From positions 70,953 through 134,952 of the forward strand of contig CAVPOQ010000001.1 in assembly GCA_963707145.1 (NCBI GenBank): DNA of 64,000 nucleotides, read 5' to 3'. The stretch is from RPQJ01 sp963707145. Its GTDB lineage: Bacteria; Pseudomonadota; Gammaproteobacteria; Steroidobacterales; Steroidobacteraceae. Both the position numbers and the translations under genes were made by a program. Positions 32,403 through 41,445 of this stretch are shown here, one piece after another; position 1 is the stretch's first letter; every line of letters begins with the position of its first letter. Under the pieces are notes generated by a model. That model saw only the letters and a program-made list of their open reading frames with translations. It was not told the DNA's origin and made no database searches.

Positions 32403-34457
32403 CTAGTTCCTGCCAGCGGGCCGGGTCCAGAGATCCAGCCAGTCGAGCACGGTGTCGTGCCAGAGGATGCTGTTCGCCGGCTTGAGCACCCAGTGGTTCT
32501 CGTCCGGGAAATAGAGGAACTTGCTCGGAATTCCCATGCGCTGCAGCGCGGTGAACGTGGCAAAACCGCCGGTGTCGACGACGCGGTAGTCCTTGCCGCC
32601 GTGGATCACGAGGGTCGGCGTCTTCCAGTTCTTCACGAAGTCGACCGGGTTCTGCTTCGCGTAGCCCTCCGGGTTCTCCCAGGGCGTGCCGCCGTGCTCC
32701 CACTCCGGGAACCACAGTTCCTCGGTGGCGAAGTACGCGAACCGCTCGTCGAGATTGCCGTCGTGCACGACCAGGCACCGGAAGCGGTCGGGCCAGTTGC
32801 CGGCAATCCAGTTGATCATGTATCCGCCGTAGCTGGCCCCCAGCGCCGCGACGCGGCTGCCGTCCATCCACGGGTACTTCCCGAGCGCCGCATCGAGCCC
32901 CTTCTGGAGATCCTCGAACGGCTTGCCGCCCCAGTCGCCGTTGATCGCGTCGGTGAACGCCTGCCCATATCCCGTCGAGCCGTGGAAGTCGACCATGATG
33001 GTCGCGTAGCCGCGGCCCGCATAGACCTGTGGATTCCAGCGGTAGTGGAAGTCGTTGGCCCACGAGCCCTGCGGTCCGCCGTGGATCAGGAACGCCACCG
33101 GGTACTTCCGTGCCGGATCGAAGTCCACGGGCTTGACGAGCCACGCGTGCACGGTGTCGCCGTTCGCTCCCTTGAAGGAGAACTGCTCCGTTTCGCCGAT
33201 GCGAACCGACGCCAGCCGCTGGTCGTTGATGCCGGTGAGCCGCTTCGCGTCGCCGCCGCCGGCGTCGATCGTGAAGATCTCCGCCGGACTGCGCATCGAG
33301 TCGTGCAGGTAGACGACGCGCCTGCCACTGGGCTGCGGCGCGACGACGTGCCCCTTGCCGACCACCGTGCGCACCTTGCCGGTCGAGGCATCGACGGCGA
33401 ACAGCGCGTGGTTCCCGACGTCGTCGGCCGTCACGAAGATCTCCTTGCCGTCCGGCGACCAGGCGAGGTCGCCCACCGAGCGGTCCCAGCCCTCGGTCAG
33501 CACGCGATCGGGGCCATCCGGCCAGGCGCGGAGCACGATGCGGAAACGGTCCGCCTCGTAGCCCGGGCGCTTCATGGCCGCGTACGCGAGCGTCCTGCCG
33601 TCGGGCGAGAACGCCGGGTATGCGTCCCATGCCTTGTTCGACGCCGTGAGGTTGCGCGGCGCGGCGCTGCCGTCGATCGGCGCGACGAACAGGTCGAAGT
33701 TCGTCGACCACGCTTCCTCGCGCCCTGCATCGCGCGCGCCGAACACGACTGCGCTGCCGTCCCGCGTGAACGTGTATTCCTCGCTCCCGCCGAACGGCTT
33801 CGACGGCGAGTCGGCATCCATGGCCTTCATCAGGTCGACCGGTTCCCCGCCCGACACCGGCACGACGAAGACGTGCGAACGCCGGCCGTCGGCCCAGGTG
33901 TCCCAATGCCGGAAGAACAGCCGGTCGTAGATCTTGCCGGTCGCTTTCGACGCGGCATCGTCGGTCATGCGCTGCTTCGTCTCGGCCGGCGTGGTGCCGG
34001 GGAACACCTCCATCGCCAGAGCGAGCTTCGTTCCGTCGGGCGAGAGCAGGAAGCTGCCGACGTCGAGGGGCAGCGAGGTCACCGGCTGCGCCGCCCCCCC
34101 GTCGAGCGACTGCCTCCAGACCTGCGACGATCCGCCGCGCGTCGACAGGAAGTAGATCGTCCGGCCGTCCGGGGACCACGTTCCGTTGGTGTCGGAGGCA
34201 TCATCACGCGTCAGCTGGCGCGGCTGCGAGCCGTCGGTGCCAACGAGCCACAGGTCCGTGCGGCGCTTGTTGGCGTCGAGGTCGAGCGAAGACACCGTGA
34301 AGACGATCTGCCTGCCGTCGGGGGACACCCTCGGATCCGCGAGCCGGTCGAATGCGACGAGATCGCGCACGCCGAACGGGCGGGTGTCGTTCGCTGCCGC
34401 AGCGGCGACCGACGCGGTGCCGAGGGCCAGGCCTGCGGCGGCCAGGATGAAGCGCAT
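32403..34457 (-). CDS. S9-family prolyl-oligopeptidase-type peptidase, exported
   Basis: 684 residues from ATG 34457, giving a signal peptide MRFILAAAGLALGTASVAAA. Residues 25-400 form a beta-propeller with TolB/PD40-like blades (RLADPRVSPDGRQIVFTVSS, DLAWSPDGKEIFVTADD). The C-terminal alpha/beta hydrolase has the nucleophile GASYGGYM near residue 540, an Asp in IHGGKDYRV near 620 and a His in DENHWVLKP near 655. Family members remove dipeptides or acyl-amino acids from oligopeptides in the periplasm. A longer reading upstream (to 34571) would hide the signal peptide. It converges on the broken SDR gene with 17 bases between stops. Confidence 0.9.
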   Translation of the reverse strand: MRFILAAAGLALGTASVAAAAANDTRPFGVRDLVAFDRLADPRVSPDGRQIVFTVSSLDLDANKRRTDLWLVGTDGSQPRQLTRDDASDTNGTWSPDGRTIYFLSTRGGSSQVWRQSLDGGAAQPVTSLPLDVGSFLLSPDGTKLALAMEVFPGTTPAETKQRMTDDAASKATGKIYDRLFFRHWDTWADGRRSHVFVVPVSGGEPVDLMKAMDADSPSKPFGGSEEYTFTRDGSAVVFGARDAGREEAWSTNFDLFVAPIDGSAAPRNLTASNKAWDAYPAFSPDGRTLAYAAMKRPGYEADRFRIVLRAWPDGPDRVLTEGWDRSVGDLAWSPDGKEIFVTADDVGNHALFAVDASTGKVRTVVGKGHVVAPQPSGRRVVYLHDSMRSPAEIFTIDAGGGDAKRLTGINDQRLASVRIGETEQFSFKGANGDTVHAWLVKPVDFDPARKYPVAFLIHGGPQGSWANDFHYRWNPQVYAGRGYATIMVDFHGSTGYGQAFTDAINGDWGGKPFEDLQKGLDAALGKYPWMDGSRVAALGASYGGYMINWIAGNWPDRFRCLVVHDGNLDERFAYFATEELWFPEWEHGGTPWENPEGYAKQNPVDFVKNWKTPTLVIHGGKDYRVVDTGGFATFTALQRMGIPSKFLYFPDENHWVLKPANSILWHDTVLDWLDLWTRPAGRN

Positions 34458-34623
34458 GGTGAGGATCTCCGGCGTCACGGGTTGTCGAGATGCCGCGAAG
34501 TCTACAACTCCGTGCGAACGCCCGCCGGCCACGCGGCATCGCGGGCCGACACTTGCGGGCTTGCCGGCCACTCACGGCGAGCTACCATGCCGATGTCGGG
34601 GCGTTGCGGTCACGGAGGTGTCT

Positions 34624-35010
34624 GTGGCATCGGATGTCAGCTTCGTCGAATACGTCTGCGAGCAGGTCGGTGGCGCCGGCCGCGTGACGTACCGGAAGAT
34701 GTTCGGTGAGTTCGCCGTCTACTGCGACGGCAAGGTCGTGGCACTCGTCTGCGACAACCAGTTCTTCCTGAAGCCCACCGGCGCCGGCCGCGCGCTGCTC
34801 GGTCGCGTGAAGGAAGCGCCGCCGTACAAGGGCGCCAAGCCGCACTTCCTGCTCGATGCCGAACTCGAGGACGCCGAGCAGGCGGCGCAGCTCGTCAGGA
34901 CCACGGCGCGGGAACTGCCCGCACCGGTGGCGAAGCCTGCGCGGAAGGCGGGACCCCCAGCCACGCCGGTCTCCGCGGCGCGGGCGAAACCGAAGCCCAG
35001 GCGGACCTGA
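34624..35010 (+). CDS. TfoX/Sxy N-terminal-domain protein
   Basis: 128 residues from a GTG start, chosen because a GGAGG ribosome site stands 6 bases upstream and the family begins at this point. FVEYVCEQVGGAGRVTYRKM and FGEFAVYCDGKVVALVCDNQ are typical of the TfoX N-terminal domain. The C-terminal TfoX domain is absent, replaced by a basic Pro/Ala/Lys tail (ARAKPKPRRT). Full-length TfoX/Sxy co-activates competence genes with CRP. Stand-alone N-domains are common and of unknown role, so competence should not be assumed. The gene is transcribed divergently from the S9 peptidase gene. Confidence 0.85.
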   Translation: MASDVSFVEYVCEQVGGAGRVTYRKMFGEFAVYCDGKVVALVCDNQFFLKPTGAGRALLGRVKEAPPYKGAKPHFLLDAELEDAEQAAQLVRTTARELPAPVAKPARKAGPPATPVSAARAKPKPRRT

Positions 35011-35068
35011 GCGTTTCGCACCGCGACGCTGGCGCAGGCATCGCGTCGCCGCACTCGCCCGCTGCGGG

Positions 35069-36880
35069 CTAGCCAGCGTCCAGCCCGAGGCGGCGTATCA
35101 GTTCGGCGAAGCGTGCGTCCTGCCTGATCGGGTCGAGCAGCGGGTCGCCGTTCGCGAGGATCAGGCCGGGATCCTTGACCTTCTCGGCCACGGCGAGCCA
35201 GCGGAACGCTTCGGCCGTCTCGCCCCACTGGGCGTGGATCTGCGCGTACTGGTAGGCAAAGCCGTCCCCCGACGCCTTCTGCAGCGCGGCGAGCTGTCGC
35301 TGCGCGTCCTCGGCCCGCCCGACGCGACGGTAGGCGATGGCGAGGCAGGATTGCCTCTGCCACTCGATGCTCTCCTGTTCGCAGTCGGCGACGGCCCGCG
35401 CTGCATTGCCACGGGACAGCGCAATCATCGCGGTCACGTAGTGCCCGCCGGGTCGATCCGGCGCGAGCGCGAGACCGCGGTCGGCGGCGGTCTGCGCTTC
35501 GTCGAAGCGCCGGTCGTACCAGAGCATGATGCCGAGCGTCGTATGCGACTGCGGCGCGATCGGGTCCAGGACCGTCACGCGGCGGGCCGCCTCGATCGCC
35601 TCGCCGTACCTGCCTTCGCGCAGCGCCAGGTCCATCTCCAGGCGCAGCGTGGCGACGTCCTCGCCGCCGGTGCCGCGTGCGCGCGCGAGCAGTTCGCGGG
35701 CGGCGGCGAGATCGCGTTCACCGTACAGCTTGATCCGTGCCAGCACGCGATGGCCGTCCGCGATGCCCGGTGCCAGCTCGATCGCCCGGAGGGCCTCCTC
35801 GCGCGCGGCGCCGAAGCCTTCCTCGAACGGCACGTAGGCGTTCATGGCCTGGTTCCCGATCGTGAACGCGCGTGCGGCCCGCGCCTTCGCGTATCCCGGA
35901 TCGAGCTCGATCGCGCGATCGAAGGCGGCAACGGCGGCTGCGAGCACCTCCGGCGCGTTGCCGCGGTTCCGCTCGTACTGGCCACGCAGGAAAGCCTCGT
36001 AGGCTTCGCCGACCTGCGTGCCGCCCGCGTCGAGGCCTCCGTCAGCACCGGCCAGCAGCTTGATGCGCAGGGCGGCGACGACCTTGCTGGCGATCTCGTC
36101 CTGGACCTCGAAGCTGTCTCCGACGGCATGGTCGTAGGTCTCTGACCACAGGTTGCTGCTGTCGGCGCTGCGAATCAGCGTCGCGGATACCCGCAGGCGG
36201 TTGCCGGACTTGCGCACGCTGCCCTCGAGCACGTGCGCCACGTTCAGCTCGCGCGCGATGTCCGCGATCTGCACCTGCCGGCCCTTGTAGGCGAACGAGG
36301 ACGTCCTGGCGATGACCTTCAGCTCCGGCACGCGAGCGAGCACGTTCAGCAGTTCTTCGGACAGGCCGTCGGAGAAATACTCGTTGGCCGGGTCCTCGCT
36401 GATGTTGACGAACGGCAGCACCGCGATCGACGCGGGTGGCGCGCCGGCCGCGACGGGCGCGATCGCCGCCGCACCGGCGCCTGAGGACTCTGCGGTGGCG
36501 TCGGAGCCGGCACGGTCGGCGAGCGTCGCACCCGGCCGGACGAGGAACCGGTCGACCAGCACCACACCGATTGCGACGGCAAGCACGGCGCCAATCAGGA
36601 CATTGATCCTGCGCCCCGACGCGGCGGCATGCGCGGCGTCCCGTTCGGCCTCGCCCTCGCGCGCCAGGCCGTCGGGCGTCAGCGCATAGAACCACGACGC
36701 GGCGAGGGCGACCGGAAAGCCCACTGCCAGCAGCACGAGCAGCAGCCGCAGGCTCGTGCCCGGTATGCCCAGGACGTCGAACACGAGTGCCGCGACCTGC
36801 AGCACCGCCCAGCTCGCGACCAGGTACAGGACGGCGACACGAATCACGTTGCGCCGCTTGAGTTCCTCGAAAAATGACAT
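35069..36880 (-). CDS. TolB-like N-domain plus TPR repeat membrane protein
   Basis: 603 residues from ATG 36880. The N-terminus has FFEELKRRNVIRVAVLYLVA, a common opening of this bacterial group, with membrane helices at about 15-75 and 97-115. A TolB/FlgO-like domain follows (SIAVLPFVNISEDPANEYFS, LLNVLARVPELKVIARTSSF). At least six TPR-like helical pairs run from about 300 to 590 (AVAAFDRAIELDPGYAKARA, AARRVTVLDPIAPQSH). Relatives are often annotated as adenylate-cyclase-like or winged-helix regulators, but no cyclase or DNA-binding domain is present here. The role is unknown, perhaps a scaffold at the inner membrane. Confidence 0.82.
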   Translation of the reverse strand: MSFFEELKRRNVIRVAVLYLVASWAVLQVAALVFDVLGIPGTSLRLLLVLLAVGFPVALAASWFYALTPDGLAREGEAERDAAHAAASGRRINVLIGAVLAVAIGVVLVDRFLVRPGATLADRAGSDATAESSGAGAAAIAPVAAGAPPASIAVLPFVNISEDPANEYFSDGLSEELLNVLARVPELKVIARTSSFAYKGRQVQIADIARELNVAHVLEGSVRKSGNRLRVSATLIRSADSSNLWSETYDHAVGDSFEVQDEIASKVVAALRIKLLAGADGGLDAGGTQVGEAYEAFLRGQYERNRGNAPEVLAAAVAAFDRAIELDPGYAKARAARAFTIGNQAMNAYVPFEEGFGAAREEALRAIELAPGIADGHRVLARIKLYGERDLAAARELLARARGTGGEDVATLRLEMDLALREGRYGEAIEAARRVTVLDPIAPQSHTTLGIMLWYDRRFDEAQTAADRGLALAPDRPGGHYVTAMIALSRGNAARAVADCEQESIEWQRQSCLAIAYRRVGRAEDAQRQLAALQKASGDGFAYQYAQIHAQWGETAEAFRWLAVAEKVKDPGLILANGDPLLDPIRQDARFAELIRRLGLDAG

Positions 36881-37009
36881 CGCACTCGCACCGCCGCATC
36901 GGGTTTGGTCATCGACGGCGTTCGATACCACACCCGCCGGGCCGCGTCATCTCCGTGGGTCATGCGAGGCGACGTCGGTGGCGCGCTCGACCGCAGGCAG
37001 CTGGTCCGC

Positions 37010-39539
37010 TCAGTTGCACCCCGAGAGCGAATTCACCCATCGGGTCAGCAGCTCCACGCCGGCCGCATCCACCACGGTGCTCGCGAGTGGCGGCATCGCC
37101 TGCGCATCGCGACGGTTCGCGCGCGCGATCAGCACCGACCGGTCAGCGGCGCCCGGCGCGATGATTCGGGCGTTCGTCAGTCCGAGCGCGCCCGCCTGCG
37201 GCGCGCGATCGCAGGCGTTGGTGCCCGACAGGGGCGTCGTGTAGCGCAGGTCGAGGTCGGTGGGCGTGCCACCGTTCGGGCGGTGGCACTGCGAGCAGTT
37301 GGTGTGCAGGTAGGCGCGCGTCCGCTCGGCGAGCGTCCCGGCGCTGCCGAACGGGTCCGGAAATGCCGGCAGCGCGGATGGTGCCGTTGCGATCGCCGGA
37401 TTGAACAACCCGATCGCGTTCAGCGTCGCGAGCTGGTTTGCGGTGCGGCCGGTCTGCGCATAGAGCAGCGGGCCATTCAGCTGCGCGATCTCCAGGCCGA
37501 GACTGCGTCCCGCTGCGGCCGTGTGGCATGCGAGGCACTGGGCCTCGCTCGGGAACACCCAGGACTGGCTGCCGATGGCGGCCGTCGTCCCGCCGACCAC
37601 ACGCGTGGCGTCCGTGCCCAGCGCATTCCATTCGTAGCTGTAGCCGGCCCACTCGCCGTCCGTATGCCTCATGAAGAGCCGGGTCTCGACCAGCCGTCCG
37701 CCCAGGCGGAACTGCTTCATGAGCACGGTGCCGTTCGGGAACTCGAAGTCACCGTCGGCCGCCACGGTAAGGGAGGTGCCGTTCGGCAGCGCCAGATAGC
37801 GGACCTTGTCGGCGCCGTCCGCCCAGAAAGGCGCGTTGGGTGCATACGGCACGAGGCCGGTCGCGGGCCGCGTCGCGTCGCCCGGATCGACGCAACCCGT
37901 GGCCGACAGCTGATTCGGCACCGATGCGCTGCCGCTGGTGCCCGTGCGCAGCCGGTGCAGCGTGCCGCCGTAGTGCACGACGTACAGCTCGCCATCGTTG
38001 CCTTGCCCGAACGAGGCAATCGAGAGGCCGCTGTCGAATCCCGCGGTGACGGTGAGCGTCGGCGGCGTGTCCCTGGCGATGTGCCAGATGCGTCCCGACA
38101 CGAAATCGCCGAACACGTAGCGGCCAGCAAGGGCCGGCATGGCGGAACCGCGGTAGACGTATCCGCCGGTGATGGACTGGCCAACCGTGTGCTCATACTG
38201 CGCGACGGGCGGCAGGCTGCTCGGCGCGTTCGGCCCGCAGGCGGCGTTGTAGGTTCGGGTCCCTTCGAAGCAGCGCCAGCCGTAATTGCCGCCGGGCACG
38301 ATGCGATTCACTTCCTCGATCGCGCCTTGCCCCACGTCGGCGAGCCACAACTCGCCCGTGCCGCGGTCGAAGCTCCAGCGCCATGGATTGCGCAGTCCGT
38401 AGGCATAGATCTCCGGACAGTTCTGCGTGCCTGCACCGCCATTGCACAGCGCATTGCCGGCGTACGGATTGCCCGGCCGGGATGCGGTACGGCACGTTGC
38501 CGGTCGATCCCTGGACGTCGATGCGCAGCAGCTTGCCGAGCGTGGTCGTCAGGTTCTGCCCGTTGCCGATCGAGCCCCACGGGTCGCCGCCGCTGCCACC
38601 GTCGCCGAATCCGACGTACAGGAAGCCATCCGGACCGAACGCGATGTTGCCGCCGTTGTGATTGGCGGCCGGCTGGGCGACCGTGAGGAGAATCACCTCG
38701 CTGGCGGGGTCGAGCGTCAGGCCGCCGTCGCGCGTGCGGAACTCGGAGATCCGCGACACGAGGCCATTCGTTGCGTTGGTGTAGGACAGGTACACGCGGG
38801 GGTCGGCTGGATAGCCCGGGTGGAACGCCACGCCGAGCAGGCCCTGCTCGCCGCCCGAGCGCACGCGAGCCGTGATGTCGACGAACATGCGAGAGGTGGC
38901 GACGGTCGCCTGATTGTCGAATGCGCGTACCGTGCCGCCCAGCTCGACGACGAACCAGCGCGTGGCATCACCCGGCGCCTGCAGCATGAGGATGGGGCTG
39001 GAAAACGCCGGCAGGTTCGGAAATGCCCGTTCCGTCGCCAGCGTTACGGCCTGCGCAGGCCGGTCCCCGGCGACGCAGGTCGAATTGTCGGGGCGTCCAT
39101 CGAGCCCGGCGTCCACCGTCGTCGCTTTCGTGGTCGTGGCTGCCGCGGAGGAGAGTGCCGACTCGTTGGCGGGCGTCGCCGCGTCGAACGCTCGCACGGA
39201 GTACGAGTACTGGGTCGCCGGCGCGAGACCGCTGTCGGTGAACGAGGGGTTCGTCACCGTGGCGATGGCAGTCGAGCCACCGTTACGGAACACGCGATAG
39301 CCCGCCACGCCGGTGCCGGAATCCGACGAAGCCTGCCAGCTCACGACGATCTGCGTCGTGGACACGGCGCTCGCCGTTACGCCAAGCGGCACAGAGGGAG
39401 GCGCCCCGTCCGCCGCCGGCGGCGGCCCGCCGCCGCCGGAACCACCACCGCCGCAACCGGCAATCAGTGCCGCACAGAGCACGGCAATCGCCCAGCGCGA
39501 ACCGCGCCGGTTTGCAGTGGCGTCCCATACGCGTCCCAT
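37010..39539 (-). CDS. FN3 - sugar-dehydrogenase propeller - dihaem cytochrome lipoprotein (one frameshift)
   Basis: About 840 residues after bridging one break near 38470-38480, where an extra G in a GGG run shifts IPAGQSV away from the expected GNPYAGNALCNGG reading. In order: a lipoprotein signal with ALIAGC and a Gly-rich linker; a fibronectin type III domain (PSVPLGVTASAVSTTQIVVS); a glucose/sorbosone dehydrogenase propeller (EQGLLGVAFHPGYPADPRVY, NHNGGNIAFGPDGFLYVGFG, then LADVGQGAIEEVNRIVPGGN); and a C-terminal region with two c-type haem sites, CLACH and CSQCH. This would be an envelope electron-transfer dehydrogenase that passes electrons to its own haems. Substrate unknown. The start is ATG 39539. 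Confidence 0.8.
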
Positions 39540-39721
39540 GTGAGGAGTATCCCAGTATCCGCACTGGCGGCGCGAGAGACCCCGGTTCCAGTTCGGCACA
39601 GCGGATGCGCAGTCCGCGGTGCCTGCCGGCGGCCGCTCTTGCAGAACGCAGTCGCCCGCTACCGCGGGAGCCCGCCAACAGCGCCGCAAGCACTGCCTGA
39701 ACGCATGCCGCGCCGTCTCCT

Positions 39722-39910
39722 TCAGCGCAGGCTGCGCCAGGATCCCGCGTTCACGACGCGGCCGAACCCCAGCCGGCGCAGCCGGTGGGCTGCCATTGCG
39801 CTGCGCGTGCCAGACGCGCAGCACACGATCGACGGGCCGATTCCGGTCCAGATCCCCGGCGCGACCGCATTGGCAACGACGAGGCCCACGAGAAGACAGT
39901 CGCCCGTCAT
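39722..39910 (-). CDS. rhodanese-like C-terminal fragment
   Basis: 62 residues beginning five bases after the pspC stop. IVCCASGTRSAMAAHRLRRL followed by GFGRVVNAGSW reads like the second half of a PspE-type rhodanese: the CASGTRS loop matches the active-site loop that carries persulfide sulfur. The expected first half of the domain is missing, so this is probably a truncated or broken gene rather than an active sulfurtransferase. The position after padR-pspC resembles phage-shock clusters in which PspE follows PspC. Alternatively it is a chance open frame. Confidence 0.4.
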   Translation of the reverse strand: MTGDCLLVGLVVANAVAPGIWTGIGPSIVCCASGTRSAMAAHRLRRLGFGRVVNAGSWRSLR

Positions 39911-39914
39911 CGGG

Positions 39915-40490
39915 TCAGTTCGTCGCGAGCCTGAATTTCGTGCGCAGGAACTCGATGAACACGCGGCTCTTCGCCGGTAGCCAGCCGAGTGGCCGGCCGC
40001 CGGGTTCCAGCGGTGCGTACGGCATGAGCAGCATGAATGCGAAGTACACCAGGATCATCCCGCCGCCGCTGATGAACAGCAGCAGCACGGCAAAAATCCT
40101 GAGCGCCGTCACGTTGAGCCCGAAATAGCGCGCGAGCCCCTGGCACACGCCGCTGACGACCGCGCCTTCGCTGACCTGCTGCAGCGGGCGCGTCGCAGCG
40201 CGCGCCGAATACTCCGGGGCCGCCGCGGCTCCCGGCACCTGCACCGATCCGATCTCCTCGAGTGCGGGTTCGAGTTCGGCCAGCGTGACCGCGCCCTGGT
40301 CGGGCCGCGTGCGACGCGTGCACTGGTCGGCGACGGCCTGCTCCAGGTCGTTGAGGATCTCCTGCTGGTCGGGATTCCCCTCGAGCGTGCGGGCCGCCTC
40401 GGCGAGGTAGCTCTCCAGTCGCACGAACGCCGCCTCCTCGAATTGGAGGGTGCTCCGGTTGAGTCGGGCGGTAACAGAGATGCGTTGCAT
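39915..40490 (-). CDS. PspC-domain membrane protein
   Basis: 191 residues. The N-terminal 90 residues are cytoplasmic and helical (YLAEAARTLEGNPDQQEILN; LEQAVADQCTRR). A PspC domain follows at about 105-165 (VSGVCQGLARYFGLNVTALR, then the membrane segment IFAVLLLFISGGGMILVYFA). The C-terminus is basic. PspC proteins sense or relay envelope stress. The gene starts three bases after the padR stop, so both are one transcript. The padR upstream inverted repeat should therefore control both. Confidence 0.87.
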   Translation of the reverse strand: MQRISVTARLNRSTLQFEEAAFVRLESYLAEAARTLEGNPDQQEILNDLEQAVADQCTRRTRPDQGAVTLAELEPALEEIGSVQVPGAAAAPEYSARAATRPLQQVSEGAVVSGVCQGLARYFGLNVTALRIFAVLLLFISGGGMILVYFAFMLLMPYAPLEPGGRPLGWLPAKSRVFIEFLRTKFRLATN

Positions 40491-40493
40491 GGC

Positions 40494-40817
40494 TCAGTGT
40501 CCAATGTCCGCGATCGTGCGGTTGATCAGGTTCCAGTATTCATCCAGCGCGGTGAGTTGCGCCCGGCCGGAGTCGGTGAGCCGGTAATACTTCCGCGGTG
40601 GACCCAGGTCCGACTCCTTCCACTCATAGTGAACGAGATCCTCGCGACGCAGCTTGCTGAGCAGGGGATAGAGCGTCCCCTCCTGCGTGCTGAACTCGGT
40701 GCCGGCCAGCCTGCGCAGGATATCGGGCACGTACATGCTTTCGGTGCCTACGATCTTGAGCACCAGGAACTCCAGGAGTCCCTTGCGGATCGGTGCGAGC
40801 TTTGATTCGTCGGTCAT
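40494..40817 (-). CDS. PadR-family transcriptional regulator
   Basis: 107 residues. It is a short PadR winged helix: LEFLVLKIVGTESMYVPDIL, then the recognition region FSTQEGTLYPLLSKLRREDL and the wing VHYEWKESDLGPPRKYYRLT. One C-terminal helix serves for dimerisation. PadR repressors bind palindromes at their own promoters. A perfect 18-bp inverted repeat sits immediately upstream (40821-40864) and reaches into the ribosome site. pspC follows within the same transcript, so autorepression of the pair is the likely logic. The inducer is unknown. Confidence 0.92.
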   Translation of the reverse strand: MTDESKLAPIRKGLLEFLVLKIVGTESMYVPDILRRLAGTEFSTQEGTLYPLLSKLRREDLVHYEWKESDLGPPRKYYRLTDSGRAQLTALDEYWNLINRTIADIGH

Positions 40818-40820
40818 AAT

Positions 40821-40864
40821 CTCTCGGACAGGTACCTTGCCGACAAAAGGTACCTGTCCGAGAG
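40821..40864. promoter_or_regulatory. perfect 18-bp inverted repeat, putative PadR operator
   Basis: CTCTCGGACAGGTACCTT at 40821-40838 is exactly the reverse complement of AAGGTACCTGTCCGAGAG at 40847-40864, with an 8-base spacer (gccgacaa). It starts four bases from the padR start codon, and the arm nearer the gene contains the GAGAG ribosome site. It could be the dimer operator of PadR, or a hairpin that hides the ribosome site. The length and symmetry are unlikely by chance. Confidence 0.75.
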
Positions 40865-41010
40865 TAGTTCGTCAAGCGCAGAGGTCGACCAGCATCCGCT
40901 TGCGACTGATGAACACACGGCGTCACACGAGATGCGCGCGCAGTGAACTCTCGCTGCAGTGGCAGCGCCCGGAGAAGGGCGTTGGCAGGGTCGAACGAGC
41001 CGGGCGGGCG

Positions 41011-41322
41011 CTACGTGTCAATCCGTGCGGTGTGCGCGTCGTTGTCGACGACGGCATGCAGTTCGAAGAACTCGACCTCGGGGACCGCGCCATAGACTGT
41101 GCGCAGCCGCTCGCGCCAGGTGTGGTTGTAGAAGGCCTCCGCCGCGGCGCGGGACTCCCATTCGTACACGCCGCCGCCGTGCACCTCGTTGCCGAGAAAG
41201 TACTTGCGATGCAGACCGGGGAGGCCCTGGTAGCGGGGCACCGCGTCGTCGAGAACGGCGCGGAGCCTGGCGCCCGAGAGGCCGGAGGGTGCGGGGAAGC
41301 GGACCAGGGCGATGCAGCGCAT
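41011..41322 (-). CDS. YdhR-like small dimeric alpha/beta-barrel protein
   Basis: 103 residues. The pattern MRCIALVRFPAPSGL, GLPGLHRKYFLGNEVHGGGV, YEWESRAAAEAFYNHTW and VEFFELHAVVDN matches the YdhR / putative mono-oxygenase group of dimeric ferredoxin-like folds. Members bind no known cofactor and their activity is unproven. An AGGAGAC ribosome site precedes the ATG at 41322. It is divergent from the dienelactone-hydrolase gene, with about 120 bases for both promoters. Confidence 0.8.
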   Translation of the reverse strand: MRCIALVRFPAPSGLSGARLRAVLDDAVPRYQGLPGLHRKYFLGNEVHGGGVYEWESRAAAEAFYNHTWRERLRTVYGAVPEVEFFELHAVVDNDAHTARIDT

Positions 41323-41445
41323 GAGGGTCTCCTGCCGTTGCCATGGACCGTAGCACTGCGGTGCGCAGCGAGCCAGCGGGCCGGCGATGCACTGGCGACC
41401 GTGGACGGCTGCGTTAAGCTGTGGAGGACCGAAGGAGAAGCGCCG

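Noticed and set aside
34624..35010. Inferring natural competence from the TfoX-like gene
   Set aside because: Only the N-terminal domain is present, no competence genes lie nearby, and such single-domain proteins are widespread.
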